A stretch of 64,000 bases of DNA, taken from contig NZ_JAAAWN010000018.1 in NCBI RefSeq assembly GCF_010500865.1, forward strand, positions 1 through 64,000. Direction: 5' to 3'. The notes below the pieces were generated by a model. That model was not told where the DNA came from. It saw nothing but the letters and a program-made list of their open reading frames with translations, and searched no databases. A program made the position numbers and the translations under genes. The DNA comes from Alteromonas profundi. GTDB lineage: Bacteria > Pseudomonadota > Gammaproteobacteria > Enterobacterales > Alteromonadaceae. Shown here in pieces: positions 17,589 to 26,920 of this stretch (the first letter of the stretch is position 1; each line of letters starts with the position of its first letter).

Positions 17589-18842
17589 ATGTCTTTTGGT
17601 GAATCTGTACTAATAACTACATCTGATGCGTCATTGATTGATAAGGTGTGCCGCACTATCTTCCTTAAATGTTTGCAAAGCTTACCATTGGGCTCGCTAA
17701 CCATTTTGGAAGACGGCCATAAGGTAGCCACATTCGGCGAGGGAAACGACGCTCTTCACGGTAACGTCAATATAAAAAATATAAAAGCATATCGGCCACT
17801 TTTATTCGGCGGCAGCGTGGGCGCTGGGGAGGCCTACATGGATGGGTTATGGGACACTGATGATATGACCGCAGTGGTAAGGGTGTTTGCGCGTAACCTT
17901 CCCACTTTAGATAAGTGGGAGAATAAATTTAAATGGCTCTCTATGCCCTTAATGAAAATTCAGCACTTTGCCAACAAGAATACCCAGCGCCAAGCGAAGA
18001 AAAATATCGAAGCGCATTATGATTTAGGCAATAAGCTCTACACCCGTTTTCTCGATGAAACCATGATGTATTCATCGGCCATTTACCCCGATTCGAATGC
18101 AAACTTACACCAAGCTCAAAATAATAAGCTAAAAACCATTTGCGATAAGTTACAGCTATCAAAAACCGATCACCTGCTTGAAATCGGTACGGGCTGGGGC
18201 GGTCTGGCGGTGTATGCAGCAAAACATTATGGCTGTAGGGTTACCACCACCACTATATCCGAAGAGCAGCACGCCTGGGCTGAAGATTGGATTGCACGAG
18301 AAAATCTCACTGAGCGCATTACCTTACTTAAAAAGGATTACCGCCTATTAGAAGGTAAATTCGATAAACTGGTTTCAATAGAAATGATTGAAGCAGTGGG
18401 TAAAGACTACTTAGGTAACTTTTTCGAGAAGTGCTCGTCGTTACTGAAAGATAATGGCCTAATGCTACTTCAGTCCATCACTATTGATGATAGACGCTAT
18501 GAAAGCTATGCAAAGAGTGTCGACTTTATTCAGAAATATATTTTTCCAGGCGGGTTTCTCCCCTCTCAGTATGAGCTCAATGCTCACTTAAAACGTTACA
18601 GCGATATGATGATCCGCGACCTTCACGATATAGGTTTAGATTATGCGTATACGCTAAATCACTGGTATCAAGCGTTTATCAGCGCAAAAGATTCACTGCT
18701 TAATGATGGCTACGATGAACGGTTTGTTAGGATGTGGACTTACTATCTGAAATATTGTGAAGGGGGTTTTTTAGAGCGAACAATCAGCACTGTACAATTA
18801 GTGATTTCAAAGCCCCATTATCGCGCCTCTTTGCAAAGATAA
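17589..18842 (+). CDS. cfa: Cyclopropane-fatty-acyl-phospholipid synthase family methyltransferase
   Basis: The 417-residue SAM-dependent enzyme has a DUF-like N-terminal region (1-120) and a C-terminal methyltransferase domain with SAM motif LEIGTGWGGLA. The family signatures IEAHYDLGN, YSSAIY, SIEMIEAVG and the terminal YYLKYCEGGF are present. It would transfer a methyl or methylene group to the double bond of phospholipid acyl chains at the inner membrane. As last gene of the ECF-promoter operon with an amine-oxidase partner, it may be the methylase of a furan-fatty-acid pathway (UfaM-like) rather than a housekeeping Cfa; sequence alone does not decide. A hairpin follows the gene. Confidence 0.88.
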   Translation: MSFGESVLITTSDASLIDKVCRTIFLKCLQSLPLGSLTILEDGHKVATFGEGNDALHGNVNIKNIKAYRPLLFGGSVGAGEAYMDGLWDTDDMTAVVRVFARNLPTLDKWENKFKWLSMPLMKIQHFANKNTQRQAKKNIEAHYDLGNKLYTRFLDETMMYSSAIYPDSNANLHQAQNNKLKTICDKLQLSKTDHLLEIGTGWGGLAVYAAKHYGCRVTTTTISEEQHAWAEDWIARENLTERITLLKKDYRLLEGKFDKLVSIEMIEAVGKDYLGNFFEKCSSLLKDNGLMLLQSITIDDRRYESYAKSVDFIQKYIFPGGFLPSQYELNAHLKRYSDMMIRDLHDIGLDYAYTLNHWYQAFISAKDSLLNDGYDERFVRMWTYYLKYCEGGFLERTISTVQLVISKPHYRASLQR

Positions 18843-18883
18843 GGTATTACACAAGCGCGTGCCGTAAGGAAAATACCGATAAA

Positions 18884-18907
18884 AGCGTACGTATTAACAC
18901 GTACGCT
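18884..18907. terminator. Hairpin between the lipid operon and pomB
   Basis: AGCGTACGT (18884-18892) and ACGTACGCT (18899-18907) form a perfect 9-bp stem with a 6-nt loop, preceded by AAA and followed by GGTTTTA. It lies between convergent cfa and pomB. It is likely a terminator of moderate strength. Confidence 0.55.
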
Positions 18908-18965
18908 GGTTTTACGCTTAAAGGTAGGGCGCAGAACGAAAAACACGTTGATAGTGTTTTAAGGG

Positions 18966-19895
18966 TTAATCTTCCACCACTGAAATTGGCTCAGACAGCA
19001 TAGGCTTACCTTGATTAATATTTATTTCAACACGCCTATTTCTTGCTCTATCTTCTGCACTTACAGCATCTTTTACCATAGGCTGAGTATCAGCTTTACC
19101 TACTACAGACATGCGGCTCTCGTCAAAGCCAGGCGCTTTTCTTACCGCTTCTGCTACCGCCACGGCGCGCTGTGCGGATAAATCCCAGTTTGAACGGTAG
19201 AGTTCGTTAGCGATATGCTGCCCATCGCTGTGGCCCGAAATTTCTATTTCGCCAGGTACATCCGCCAGCAACACACCTATCTTTCTTAAGATAGGTTGGA
19301 ACTGAGGTTGTAAAAAAGCAGAGCCCGCAGAAAACGACCCATTTTCTCGAATTCGAATGGTAATTTGTTGCCCCAAGGATTCGAGCTCAATAGCGCCGTC
19401 GAGAATTTGCTTTTCTAACTGCTGGGCTATTTTTTTCATTAACTCGGCAGTTTCGCTTTCACTGGCAGTTTGCTTTGTTGCTGAAGAAGCATCTGTTGCA
19501 GTTTGCTGAGACTGGCCCCCGCGCTGCTCGCCACGCTGCTTTTGACGCCCCCCTGCAGAGTCTTCATCGCCCGCTTGAAACTCTAACATCTGCTGGGTCA
19601 TTTCTATGGTTTGCTGCTGAATGTTTTCTATGGGGGAAGGATCGGGTTTACCCGGTCTAAACTCCATTGCAATAACGCTGGTACCTTTAGGTATATCTTT
19701 GACTTCTATCTTGTTTTGAACACCAAAGGCAAACTTCATAGAGCCGGCAATTTGTTTGAATTTAAGCACATCCATTTCGGAAAAAGACAGCAATAGCACG
19801 AAGAAGCACATTAAAAGTGACATAAGGTCGGCAAAGGTTCCCATCCACGCAGGTAAGCCTTCTGGCGGACATTTGGGACACTCTTTTTCAGCCAT
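18966..19895 (-). CDS. pomB: Flagellar motor stator protein PomB (MotB family)
   Basis: The 309-residue protein has one N-terminal membrane helix containing the ion-binding Asp (MGTFADLMSLLMCFFVLLLSF). A Gln/Ser-rich linker (about 115-160) follows, then an OmpA-like peptidoglycan-binding domain (SGHSDG, NWDLSAQRAVAVAEAV, DRARNRRVEI). With PomA it forms the stator that converts ion flow to flagellar rotation. The Cys-rich start (MAEKECPKCPPEGLP) is typical of sodium-type PomB in marine genera. It overlaps pomA as TAATG. Confidence 0.93.
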   Translation of the reverse strand: MAEKECPKCPPEGLPAWMGTFADLMSLLMCFFVLLLSFSEMDVLKFKQIAGSMKFAFGVQNKIEVKDIPKGTSVIAMEFRPGKPDPSPIENIQQQTIEMTQQMLEFQAGDEDSAGGRQKQRGEQRGGQSQQTATDASSATKQTASESETAELMKKIAQQLEKQILDGAIELESLGQQITIRIRENGSFSAGSAFLQPQFQPILRKIGVLLADVPGEIEISGHSDGQHIANELYRSNWDLSAQRAVAVAEAVRKAPGFDESRMSVVGKADTQPMVKDAVSAEDRARNRRVEININQGKPMLSEPISVVED

Positions 19896-20659
19896 TAGTC
19901 GTCCTCGTTTCCGTTGTTACGTTTGCTCGCGGCTAAGTAATTTTTAAGTATGCCTTCAATAACTCTAGGGTTTTGGCCGTCAGCAATACCTACAATGCCG
20001 TCTAGGACCAACATTTGATTGAGCTTTTCTTCCTGCGCGCGGTTTTGAAGCTTCACCGCCATAGGTAAGCAAACGATGTTGGCTAAAAAGGCCCCATACA
20101 AGGTAGTTAACAACGCGACCGCCATAGAAGGACCAATGGTTTTAGGATCATCCATATTAGACAGCATGGCAACTAACCCGATAAGTGTACCTATCATGCC
20201 CATTGCAGGCGCAACATCCCCCATCCCTTTAAAAATAGTGGCACCGAAATCGTGGCGATCGGAGGTCATAGCAATATCTTTAGCTAAGGTTTCGCGTACA
20301 ACTTCTATATCGTGCCCATCTACCAGCATATCTACGCCTTTCTGCATGAAAGGATTGTCGATTTCCGCTTCTTCCAAGGCCAAAAAACCGCCTTTACGTG
20401 CAGCATCGGCCATCTCGACAATTTTTTCTATCAAGTCTTCTGGCGAGTCTATTTTGAACATAAAAGCTTTGCCGGCAATTTTGCCTGCGCCGAAGAACTG
20501 CCCCATTGTGTACTGAGACAAAACAACGAAGAGGGTTCCACCGAATACAATTAATACAGAAGGGACGTTTATGAACAGATTCATACTTCCGCCCATCACC
20601 ATGGCCATTACCACAAAACCAATGGCGCCCAACATACCTATGACGGTTGCTAAATCCAC
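19895..20659 (-). CDS. pomA: Flagellar motor stator protein PomA (MotA family)
   Basis: The 254-residue inner-membrane protein has four predicted helices and the MotA/TolQ/ExbB segment (GDVAPAMGMIGTLIGLVAMLSNM; later GPSMAVALLTTLYGAFLANIVCLPMA). It pairs with PomB as a Na+-type stator; the sodium assignment is by similarity to Vibrio PomA and marine context. It is first in a two-gene operon and divergent from xseB. Confidence 0.93.
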   Translation of the reverse strand: MDLATVIGMLGAIGFVVMAMVMGGSMNLFINVPSVLIVFGGTLFVVLSQYTMGQFFGAGKIAGKAFMFKIDSPEDLIEKIVEMADAARKGGFLALEEAEIDNPFMQKGVDMLVDGHDIEVVRETLAKDIAMTSDRHDFGATIFKGMGDVAPAMGMIGTLIGLVAMLSNMDDPKTIGPSMAVALLTTLYGAFLANIVCLPMAVKLQNRAQEEKLNQMLVLDGIVGIADGQNPRVIEGILKNYLAASKRNNGNEDD

Positions 20660-20921
20660 TAAATCTTCCTCATTCTTTGCACTAACTACACAGCCGCTAG
20701 CTTTCTTTGGTTATTCTATCGGCATGCTTACAAAATTCTATAACAAGAATATCGTAAATTTCGTTATTTATCGTACAGATAATAAGAAGTTTTTTCTTTT
20801 TGTTTATATCACAAGCAGTTTTAGGGTTTGAAATAGCGAAAGTGACATTTCATTTGACCCGTTGGCAGGCCTCAGTTAATGTGCGCGTTATACGAAAATC
20901 CACCTAGAATTGAGTGCTCTC

Positions 20922-21164
20922 GTGACCAAAAAAACTGATTCATCTTCATTTGAAGAAACCTTAAGCGAATTGGATAGCATAGTAACAGAAATGGAAAATG
21001 GCGATTTGCCGTTAGAAGTTGCGTTAGAAAAATTTGAGCGCGGTATCGCCCTTTCTCGTCAAGGCCAAAAATCCCTTGAACAAGCCGAGCAAAAAATAAG
21101 CATTCTTCTTAATGAGCAGGGCGAAAATGCATTGCGCCCGTTTTCTGACGACGAGCAGCCTTAA
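20922..21164 (+). CDS. xseB: Exodeoxyribonuclease VII small subunit
   Basis: XseB binds XseA to form the single-strand DNA exonuclease VII. The roughly 80-residue protein is the normal length and shows the family core (FEETLSELDSIVTEMENGDLPLEVALEKFERGIAL). I prefer the GTG at 20922 (MTKKTDSS) with TTGAG upstream over the TTG at 20910. It leads the conserved xseB-ispA-dxs operon. Confidence 0.93.
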   Translation: MTKKTDSSSFEETLSELDSIVTEMENGDLPLEVALEKFERGIALSRQGQKSLEQAEQKISILLNEQGENALRPFSDDEQP

Positions 21165-21197
21165 TCAAGCCCTCCCCTACATTTATACAGGTAGCGT

Positions 21198-22088
21198 ATG
21201 AATTTTACTGCATTGCATCAGCAGATTAAGCAGCAAACGGATGCGTCTTTAGTGGCGCTTATTGACGACCTCCCAGAGCATGCTCCCCGCCTTAAAGCCG
21301 CAATGCGCCATGCGTTACTTGCGGGTGGAAAACGAATGCGCCCGCTGCTAGTGCAGTTAGTGGGAAATGTGCTCGACGTGCCTAAAAGAGATCAGTTAGC
21401 GATTAGTGTGGCTATTGAGTGTATCCATGCTTACTCTTTGGTACATGATGATTTACCGGCGATGGATGATGATGATTTACGCCGCGGTCAGCCCACATGC
21501 CATATTGCGTTTGATGAAGCGACGGCTATTTTAGCGGGCGACGCCTTACAAGCTATCGCTTTTTCTCATTTAGCTGACACACAATTAAGTGAATTCGCTC
21601 ATGCTAACCGTGCTAAGCTACTGTCTATTCTGGCAAAGGCATCAGGTTATGTGGGTATGTGTGGCGGACAAGCGATTGACTTAGCAAGTACCGGAACCAC
21701 CATTGACCTGGCAGCGTTAAAAACCTTACATACGTTAAAGACAGGCGCATTATTAAAAGCGTGTGTTGAGATGACGTGTATTGCTGCAGAATCCTTAGAT
21801 GAAGGTGCACAAGAAAAGTTACTGGCTTATGCCGAACAAATTGGGTTGGCGTTTCAAGTCCAAGATGACATTTTAGACGTAGAAGGCAGTAGTGAGCAGT
21901 TAGGTAAGCCTGCAGGCTCTGACATCGCGCTAGGTAAAAACACTTTCCCAGCGAAGTTAGGCTTAGAGGGCGCGAAAAAAGAGCGCGCCGCCCTGCACAA
22001 TAATGCCCTTCAAGCTTTAACTGGTTTGCCCTACAATACAGAAAGTTTAATTGCATTTAGCGAGCTTTTGGTGAAAAGAGACCACTAG
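21198..22088 (+). CDS. ispA: (2E,6E)-farnesyl diphosphate synthase
   Basis: IspA condenses isopentenyl diphosphate with dimethylallyl and geranyl diphosphate to give C15 farnesyl diphosphate for quinones and undecaprenyl carrier lipid. The 296-residue protein carries GGKRMRP, the first Asp-rich motif HDDLPAMDDDD, CGGQ, and the second Asp-rich motif QVQDDILD. It sits between xseB and dxs, the canonical order. Confidence 0.95.
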   Translation: MNFTALHQQIKQQTDASLVALIDDLPEHAPRLKAAMRHALLAGGKRMRPLLVQLVGNVLDVPKRDQLAISVAIECIHAYSLVHDDLPAMDDDDLRRGQPTCHIAFDEATAILAGDALQAIAFSHLADTQLSEFAHANRAKLLSILAKASGYVGMCGGQAIDLASTGTTIDLAALKTLHTLKTGALLKACVEMTCIAAESLDEGAQEKLLAYAEQIGLAFQVQDDILDVEGSSEQLGKPAGSDIALGKNTFPAKLGLEGAKKERAALHNNALQALTGLPYNTESLIAFSELLVKRDH

Positions 22089-22121
22089 TTCTGCCATCAT
22101 GTTGAAAAAAGATAATAAATA

Positions 22122-24008
22122 ATGAGTTTAGACCTCCAACATTATCCTACGCTTGCGCTTGCGCAAACGCCGGAACAATTACGTCAATTACCGCAAGAAA
22201 AACTACGCGACTTGGCCGATGAACTTCGAGAGTACTTACTTAATAGTGTAAGTCAAACGAGCGGACACTTTGCCTCGGGGCTTGGTACGGTCGAACTCAC
22301 CGTTGCGCTACACTATATTTATCATACTCCTTTTGACCGCTTGCTATGGGATGTCGGTCATCAAGCCTACCCTCATAAAATTCTCACCGGCCGCGCTCAG
22401 CGAATGTCTACCATTCGTCAAAAAGATGGTTTACATCCGTTTCCTTGGCCGCCGGAAAGTGAATACGACACCTTTGCAGTAGGGCACTCTTCTACCTCTA
22501 TTAGTGCCGCATTAGGTATGGCTGTCGCCGCTGAAAAAGAACAGCAGGGGCGTAAAGTGGTAGCAGTCATCGGCGATGGTGCGATGACAGCAGGTATGGC
22601 CTTTGAAGCGATGAACCATGCCGGCGACATCAAAAAAGATATGGTGGTGGTATTAAACGACAATGAAATGTCGATTTCCGAGAACGTAGGTGCACTTAAT
22701 AGCCACCTTGCGCGGCTATTAACAGGTAATTTATTTAATTCAATTCGCGACGGCGGTAAAAAACTACTTAGCAATGTTCCCCCTATCAGAGAGTTTGCCA
22801 GCCGAGCAGAAGAACACCTTAAAGGTATGGTTGTGCCTGGGACCATATTTGAAGAGTTAGGTTTTAACTATATTGGCCCAATTGACGGACACGATGTAGA
22901 TGCTGTGGTTGACACATTGCGCAATATGCGTAACTTCGAAGGCCCGCAGCTTCTTCATGTGGTTACCAAGAAAGGGAAAGGCTATGCGCTGGCAGAGGAA
23001 GATCCAATTAAGTTTCATGCCGTGCCTAAGTTTAATCCGGCGGATAACGCGCTACCTAAATCGAAGCCCTCAGCTCCTACCTACTCTGCTATTTTCGGAG
23101 AATGGCTGTGCGACATGGCAGCCCAAGATTCTAAATTAGTGGCAGTAACACCTGCTATGCGAGAAGGCTCAGGTATGGTAGCTTTTTCGCAAAAATACCC
23201 TGATCAGTACTTCGATGTTGCTATCGCAGAGCAACACGCTATTACCTTCGCCGCAGGCCTTGCTAAAGACGGTTGTCACGCCGTTGTGGCAATTTATTCC
23301 ACCTTTTTACAGCGTGCTTATGATCAATTAATTCACGATGTGGCATTACAAGAACTACCTGTTCTTTTCGCTATTGATCGCGCCGGTATTGTGGGCGCTG
23401 ACGGCCCTACTCACCAAGGAGCGTTTGATATTGCGTTTTTACGCTGTATACCTAACATGATTATTATGGCCCCAGCCGATGAAAACGAATGTCGTCAGAT
23501 GCTTTATACTGGCCATAAAGCGCAAAAGCCTGCGGCGGTTAGATATCCACGAGGGTCTGGCATGAATGTCACGCCCGACAGTGCTATGCGAGAAATTCCA
23601 CTAGGTAAGTCGCGCACAGTACGTACATTGACCCGAAAAAAAGGCACCAAAGTTGCCATTTTAAATTTTGGTACCCTTTTACCCTATGCCTTAGAAGCCG
23701 CAGAACACGTAGATACGACGGTTATTGATATGCGCTTTGTTAAGCCCCTTGATGGCGAAGCAATACTGAAGGCTGCCGCCGAGCATGATATTTTAGTCAC
23801 CCTTGAAGATGGGTGTATTGCCGGGGGTGCGGGAAGCGCGGTCAACGAGTATTTACAACAAAAAGGCGTATTAAAGCCATTGCGTATGTTAGGGCTACCT
23901 GATAGCTTTATTTTGCAAGGTACCCAACAAGAAATGTACCGTGAGCATGGCTTGGACGGTGAAGGTATCGCCAATACGATAAAGCAATTAAGCTGTTACG
24001 CCCCCTAG
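22122..24008 (+). CDS. dxs: 1-deoxy-D-xylulose-5-phosphate synthase
   Basis: Dxs joins pyruvate and glyceraldehyde-3-phosphate using thiamine diphosphate, the entry step of the MEP isoprenoid pathway. The 628-residue protein shows the ThDP site ([20 protein letters not shown] then [12 protein letters not shown]), the transketolase pyrimidine-binding domain ([33 protein letters not shown]) and the C-terminal transketolase domain ([15 protein letters not shown]). Length is standard. It is last in xseB-ispA-dxs, with a strong terminator 120 bp downstream. Confidence 0.97.
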   Translation: MSLDLQHYPTLALAQTPEQLRQLPQEKLRDLADELREYLLNSVSQTSGHFASGLGTVELTVALHYIYHTPFDRLLWDVGHQAYPHKILTGRAQRMSTIRQKDGLHPFPWPPESEYDTFAVGHSSTSISAALGMAVAAEKEQQGRKVVAVIGDGAMTAGMAFEAMNHAGDIKKDMVVVLNDNEMSISENVGALNSHLARLLTGNLFNSIRDGGKKLLSNVPPIREFASRAEEHLKGMVVPGTIFEELGFNYIGPIDGHDVDAVVDTLRNMRNFEGPQLLHVVTKKGKGYALAEEDPIKFHAVPKFNPADNALPKSKPSAPTYSAIFGEWLCDMAAQDSKLVAVTPAMREGSGMVAFSQKYPDQYFDVAIAEQHAITFAAGLAKDGCHAVVAIYSTFLQRAYDQLIHDVALQELPVLFAIDRAGIVGADGPTHQGAFDIAFLRCIPNMIIMAPADENECRQMLYTGHKAQKPAAVRYPRGSGMNVTPDSAMREIPLGKSRTVRTLTRKKGTKVAILNFGTLLPYALEAAEHVDTTVIDMRFVKPLDGEAILKAAAEHDILVTLEDGCIAGGAGSAVNEYLQQKGVLKPLRMLGLPDSFILQGTQQEMYREHGLDGEGIANTIKQLSCYAP

Positions 24009-24124
24009 AACGTTCATATAATAGGGCTGGCGTTCCATACACGTTGCGTTTAACGGTTATACGTAGACGGTATACCTCTGCGATGCCCCGTAAAGCCAAT
24101 AGGTTTATGAAACAAAAGAGATAC

Positions 24125-24165
24125 AAAAAAGCCGCTGTGGGTAATTAACCATCAGCGGCTTTTTT
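24125..24165. terminator. Terminator after dxs
   Basis: AAAAAAGCCGCTG pairs with CAGCGGCTTTTTT around a 15-nt loop that itself contains GGT/ACC. The A and T tracts allow action in both directions, serving dxs and convergent pgpA. The remainder of the 268-bp gap holds nothing I recognise. Confidence 0.85.
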
Positions 24166-24276
24166 GATCATTTCGGCACTTATCTCTTATTTATCGTGCT
24201 CTTGTTCGCTTTCTTTTTTGCGTATTATTATTGATTAACGCAGTAACTTAACCTTTATGACAGGCTAACAAGCGAG

Positions 24277-24777
24277 CTAAAACCATACCACTAAAGCGGG
24301 CCACATCGTAAGGCTAATGTGCATACATGCACAGGCCATCGCGCCGGCTAATAAATCGTCAAGCATGATCCCCGTACCGCCGTGAAGACGCTTATCAATC
24401 ACGCCGATAGGCCAAGGCTTTAAAATATCGAAAAGACGGAACACTACAAACCCAATTAACAAGGTCGGCGCAGTAATGGGCACAAATAGGAAGGTTACGA
24501 ACATACCCGCCACTTCATCCCACACTATGGAGCCATGATCATGAACTTGCATATCATCAGCCGTTCTACCACATAGGTAAATACCAATCACTGAGGCAAA
24601 AAGCGTAAATGCGATAAAGGTCCATACGGGCGCATTAGCACTTAGCAGTAGCAAGGGTATCGCGGCCATAGAACCAAAAGTTCCAGGCATAAAGGGGATA
24701 AGCCCGCTACCAAAACCCAACGCTAAAAAATGCACTGGGTTTTTCATGCTCACCCGGGCTCTATATTCTTTTTGCAT
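24277..24777 (-). CDS. pgpA: Phosphatidylglycerophosphatase A
   Basis: PgpA dephosphorylates phosphatidylglycerophosphate to phosphatidylglycerol in the inner membrane. The 166-residue protein has the N-terminal signature GFGSGLIPFMPGTFGSMAA, hydrophobic helices, VWDEVAGM and a late DDLLAGAMA. The ATG at 24777 overlaps the thiL stop as TAATG. An internal ATG at 24747 with GGGTGAG ahead of it gives a start nearer the conserved domain and cannot be excluded. It is last in the nrdR-rib-nusB-thiL operon. Confidence 0.93.
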   Translation of the reverse strand: MQKEYRARVSMKNPVHFLALGFGSGLIPFMPGTFGSMAAIPLLLLSANAPVWTFIAFTLFASVIGIYLCGRTADDMQVHDHGSIVWDEVAGMFVTFLFVPITAPTLLIGFVVFRLFDILKPWPIGVIDKRLHGGTGIMLDDLLAGAMACACMHISLTMWPALVVWF

Positions 24778-25754
24778 TAGAAGCTATGCTCGTATCCATT
24801 TTCTGTGGCCGCTTCGTAAGGCTTATCGCCTTTAAATAGCGACAGCTTTTCCGTATGCCCTGATAACTGACCGATACACGTGGCCTTTACGTTTGTGCTA
24901 GCCAGAGACGTTTCTAAGATGCCCCGTTGCTCCTCACTTACCGTAAACAGCAATTCATAGTCATCGCCAGCAGAGAGGGCATATTCAATTGCGGTCTTGG
25001 TATCAACGGCGCTAGTCATGGCCCGAGATAACGGTAGCCTGTCTACGTGAATATTAGCGCCACAACCCGAGGCTTCCAGTACGTGACCGAGGTCGGAAAT
25101 TAGGCCATCAGACAAATCGATACAGGATGTTGCAATGCGACGTATCGCCGTGCCCACTGCTACACGCGGCGTGGGATAGTAGTGTCGGTTAACCAGAACA
25201 TCACGTGCTTCACCTTCAACGGTAAGCTTATTTTGTAATATATCTAAGCCTACCCCCGCATCGCCCAAGGTACCGGTAACGTATACCCAGTCACCAGGAT
25301 TGGCGCCACTGCGGGTAAGCTCAGATCCCGGCGGAATGAAGCCTTGCGCAGTAATAGTCATTGCCATCGGACCTTTGACGGTATCGCCACCGATAAGCTG
25401 TACCGAATAGTATTGTGTTAGCTCGTATAAGCCTTCGACAAACTCTGCCAGCCAATCTTCATTAACTTCAGGTAACGAAAGCGATAGGCTAATCCACGCT
25501 GGCTCTGCGCCCATAGCCGCTAAATCACTTAGGTTTACTGCCACAGTTTTATAGGCCACAGACTTCGCAGGCGCACTATCGAGAAAGTGCACGCCCGCAA
25601 CCAAGGTATCTGTAGTTACTGCAAGCTGTTGATTTTCAGGAACATTTGTGACTGCACAGTCATCGCCAATCCCTATGACAACATCTCTGCGTTTGTAACC
25701 GCCATTAGAAAAATAGCGGCTAATAAGATCAAATTCTTTCACTGTAGTTTGCAA
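24777..25754 (-). CDS. thiL: Thiamine-monophosphate kinase
   Basis: ThiL phosphorylates thiamine monophosphate to thiamine diphosphate, the cofactor used by Dxs. The 325-residue AIR-synthase-like protein has GIGDDCAV, the TTDTLVAGVHF segment, KTVAVNLSDLAAMGA, GGDTVKG and IDLSDGLISDLGH. All are ATP/Mg/substrate-site motifs of the family. The nusB-thiL-pgpA order is conserved in gammaproteobacteria. Confidence 0.95.
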   Translation of the reverse strand: MQTTVKEFDLISRYFSNGGYKRRDVVIGIGDDCAVTNVPENQQLAVTTDTLVAGVHFLDSAPAKSVAYKTVAVNLSDLAAMGAEPAWISLSLSLPEVNEDWLAEFVEGLYELTQYYSVQLIGGDTVKGPMAMTITAQGFIPPGSELTRSGANPGDWVYVTGTLGDAGVGLDILQNKLTVEGEARDVLVNRHYYPTPRVAVGTAIRRIATSCIDLSDGLISDLGHVLEASGCGANIHVDRLPLSRAMTSAVDTKTAIEYALSAGDDYELLFTVSEEQRGILETSLASTNVKATCIGQLSGHTEKLSLFKGDKPYEAATENGYEHSF

Positions 25755-25790
25755 TGCCCTTGAATGACACTAAGTGCCATTGGCACGGTA

Positions 25791-26213
25791 TTAGTTGCGT
25801 TCGTCTTTACGTAAAGTACGAACCGCTTTGTCTAACGCGCCGTTGATGAATTTATGACTTTCTTCGGCACCAAATGCCTTAGCAAGCTCAATGGCTTCGT
25901 TAATAATAACGCGATACGGAACGTCCATACGTTCTGTTAGCTCCAGCGTTGCGATACGAAGAATCGCTTTTTCAATAGCATCAAGCTCTTCAGGCAAACG
26001 CCCTAAGTAAGGCTTGATGGTTGCATCTAAATGGCTAGCATTATGCGCTACACCGCGAAGCAACGCCTGAAAGTAAGCCATATCAACCTTCTGCATGTCG
26101 TTGCTAGTCGCTAATGCGAGCTCAACTTGCTGAATATCGTTATGACTCATTTGCCATGAGTAAACACCCTGTAGGGCGAGTTCACGGGCTTTACGACGAG
26201 CTGAAACTTTCAC
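25791..26213 (-). CDS. nusB: Transcription antitermination factor NusB
   Basis: NusB binds boxA RNA with S10 in rRNA antitermination, such as the rRNA leader at the left end of this window. The 140-residue all-helical protein has RRKARELALQGVYSWQ at the N-terminus and IERAILR-like (DAIEKAILRIATLEL), YRVIINEAIELAKAFG and FINGALDK. It follows ribH by 11 bp in the common ribH-nusB pair. Confidence 0.95.
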   Translation of the reverse strand: MKVSARRKARELALQGVYSWQMSHNDIQQVELALATSNDMQKVDMAYFQALLRGVAHNASHLDATIKPYLGRLPEELDAIEKAILRIATLELTERMDVPYRVIINEAIELAKAFGAEESHKFINGALDKAVRTLRKDERN

Positions 26214-26224
26214 GTATTTTTACC

Positions 26225-26698
26225 TTAAAGCTTTTCAACAGCATCGATAACGTTAACCATTTCTAGCGCGCCAAGTGCAGCTTCTGCACCTTTATTGCCT
26301 GCTTTGGTTCCAGAACGTTCGATAGCTTGTTCAATAGAATCTGTAGTGATGACGCCAAATGAAACCGGCACACCGTATTCTAGCGATACTTGCGCTAAAC
26401 CTTTGTTACATTCGCCTGCAACAAAATCAAAATGAGGTGTACCACCACGAATTACCGCACCTAGCGCGATAATGGCGTCGAAAGATTTTTTCTCGGCGAG
26501 TTTTTTAGCAACAATAGGTAACTCGTATGCGCCCGGTACGCGCACTAGCGTAATATCGTCGGTATTTACTTCACCGTGACGGTCTAATGTATCTAACGCA
26601 CCTTCTAACAAGCTCTCTACTACAAAGCTATTAAAGCGCGCTACAACGATGGCAATTTTTTTACCGGTTGCTCTGATGTTACCTTCAATTACTTGCAT
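26225..26698 (-). CDS. ribH: 6,7-dimethyl-8-ribityllumazine synthase
   Basis: Lumazine synthase condenses the pyrimidinedione with dihydroxybutanone phosphate, the penultimate step of riboflavin synthesis. The start is the ATG at 26698 (MQVIEGN), with GAGGAATG 8 bp upstream; the longer frame upstream adds 13 non-conserved residues. The resulting 157 residues match E. coli RibH. Motifs: [31 protein letters not shown] and [23 protein letters not shown]. It is 222 bp after ribBX. Confidence 0.95.
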   Translation of the reverse strand: MQVIEGNIRATGKKIAIVVARFNSFVVESLLEGALDTLDRHGEVNTDDITLVRVPGAYELPIVAKKLAEKKSFDAIIALGAVIRGGTPHFDFVAGECNKGLAQVSLEYGVPVSFGVITTDSIEQAIERSGTKAGNKGAEAALGALEMVNVIDAVEKL

Positions 26699-26920
26699 GA
26701 ATTCATTCCTCGAGAAAAACGGCGCGAAGTATACCACAACTGCACCTAAACTGAATCGATTGTTTATTTAAGTTCAACTATTCGACAAGTAGCGCTAGCG
26801 CGTACTTTGATAAGGGGAAGAGATGTCTATCGTACCCCAGCCGCCGCATAATTGGGGTGGCTAGAAAACAAGGATGTAGTCAACGCGAGTTTACGCGCTG
26901 CATCCCTTCTCCGGCTTTCC

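Noticed and set aside
24082..24148. Small open frame of 21 codons beginning ATGCCCCGTAAAGCC
   Set aside because: It runs into the dxs terminator stem and has no ribosome-binding site.
26738..26920. Possible FMN riboswitch or terminator between ribBX and ribH
   Set aside because: I looked for the conserved RFN helices and found none. Short GC pairings such as CCCCA/TGGGG are present but not convincing.
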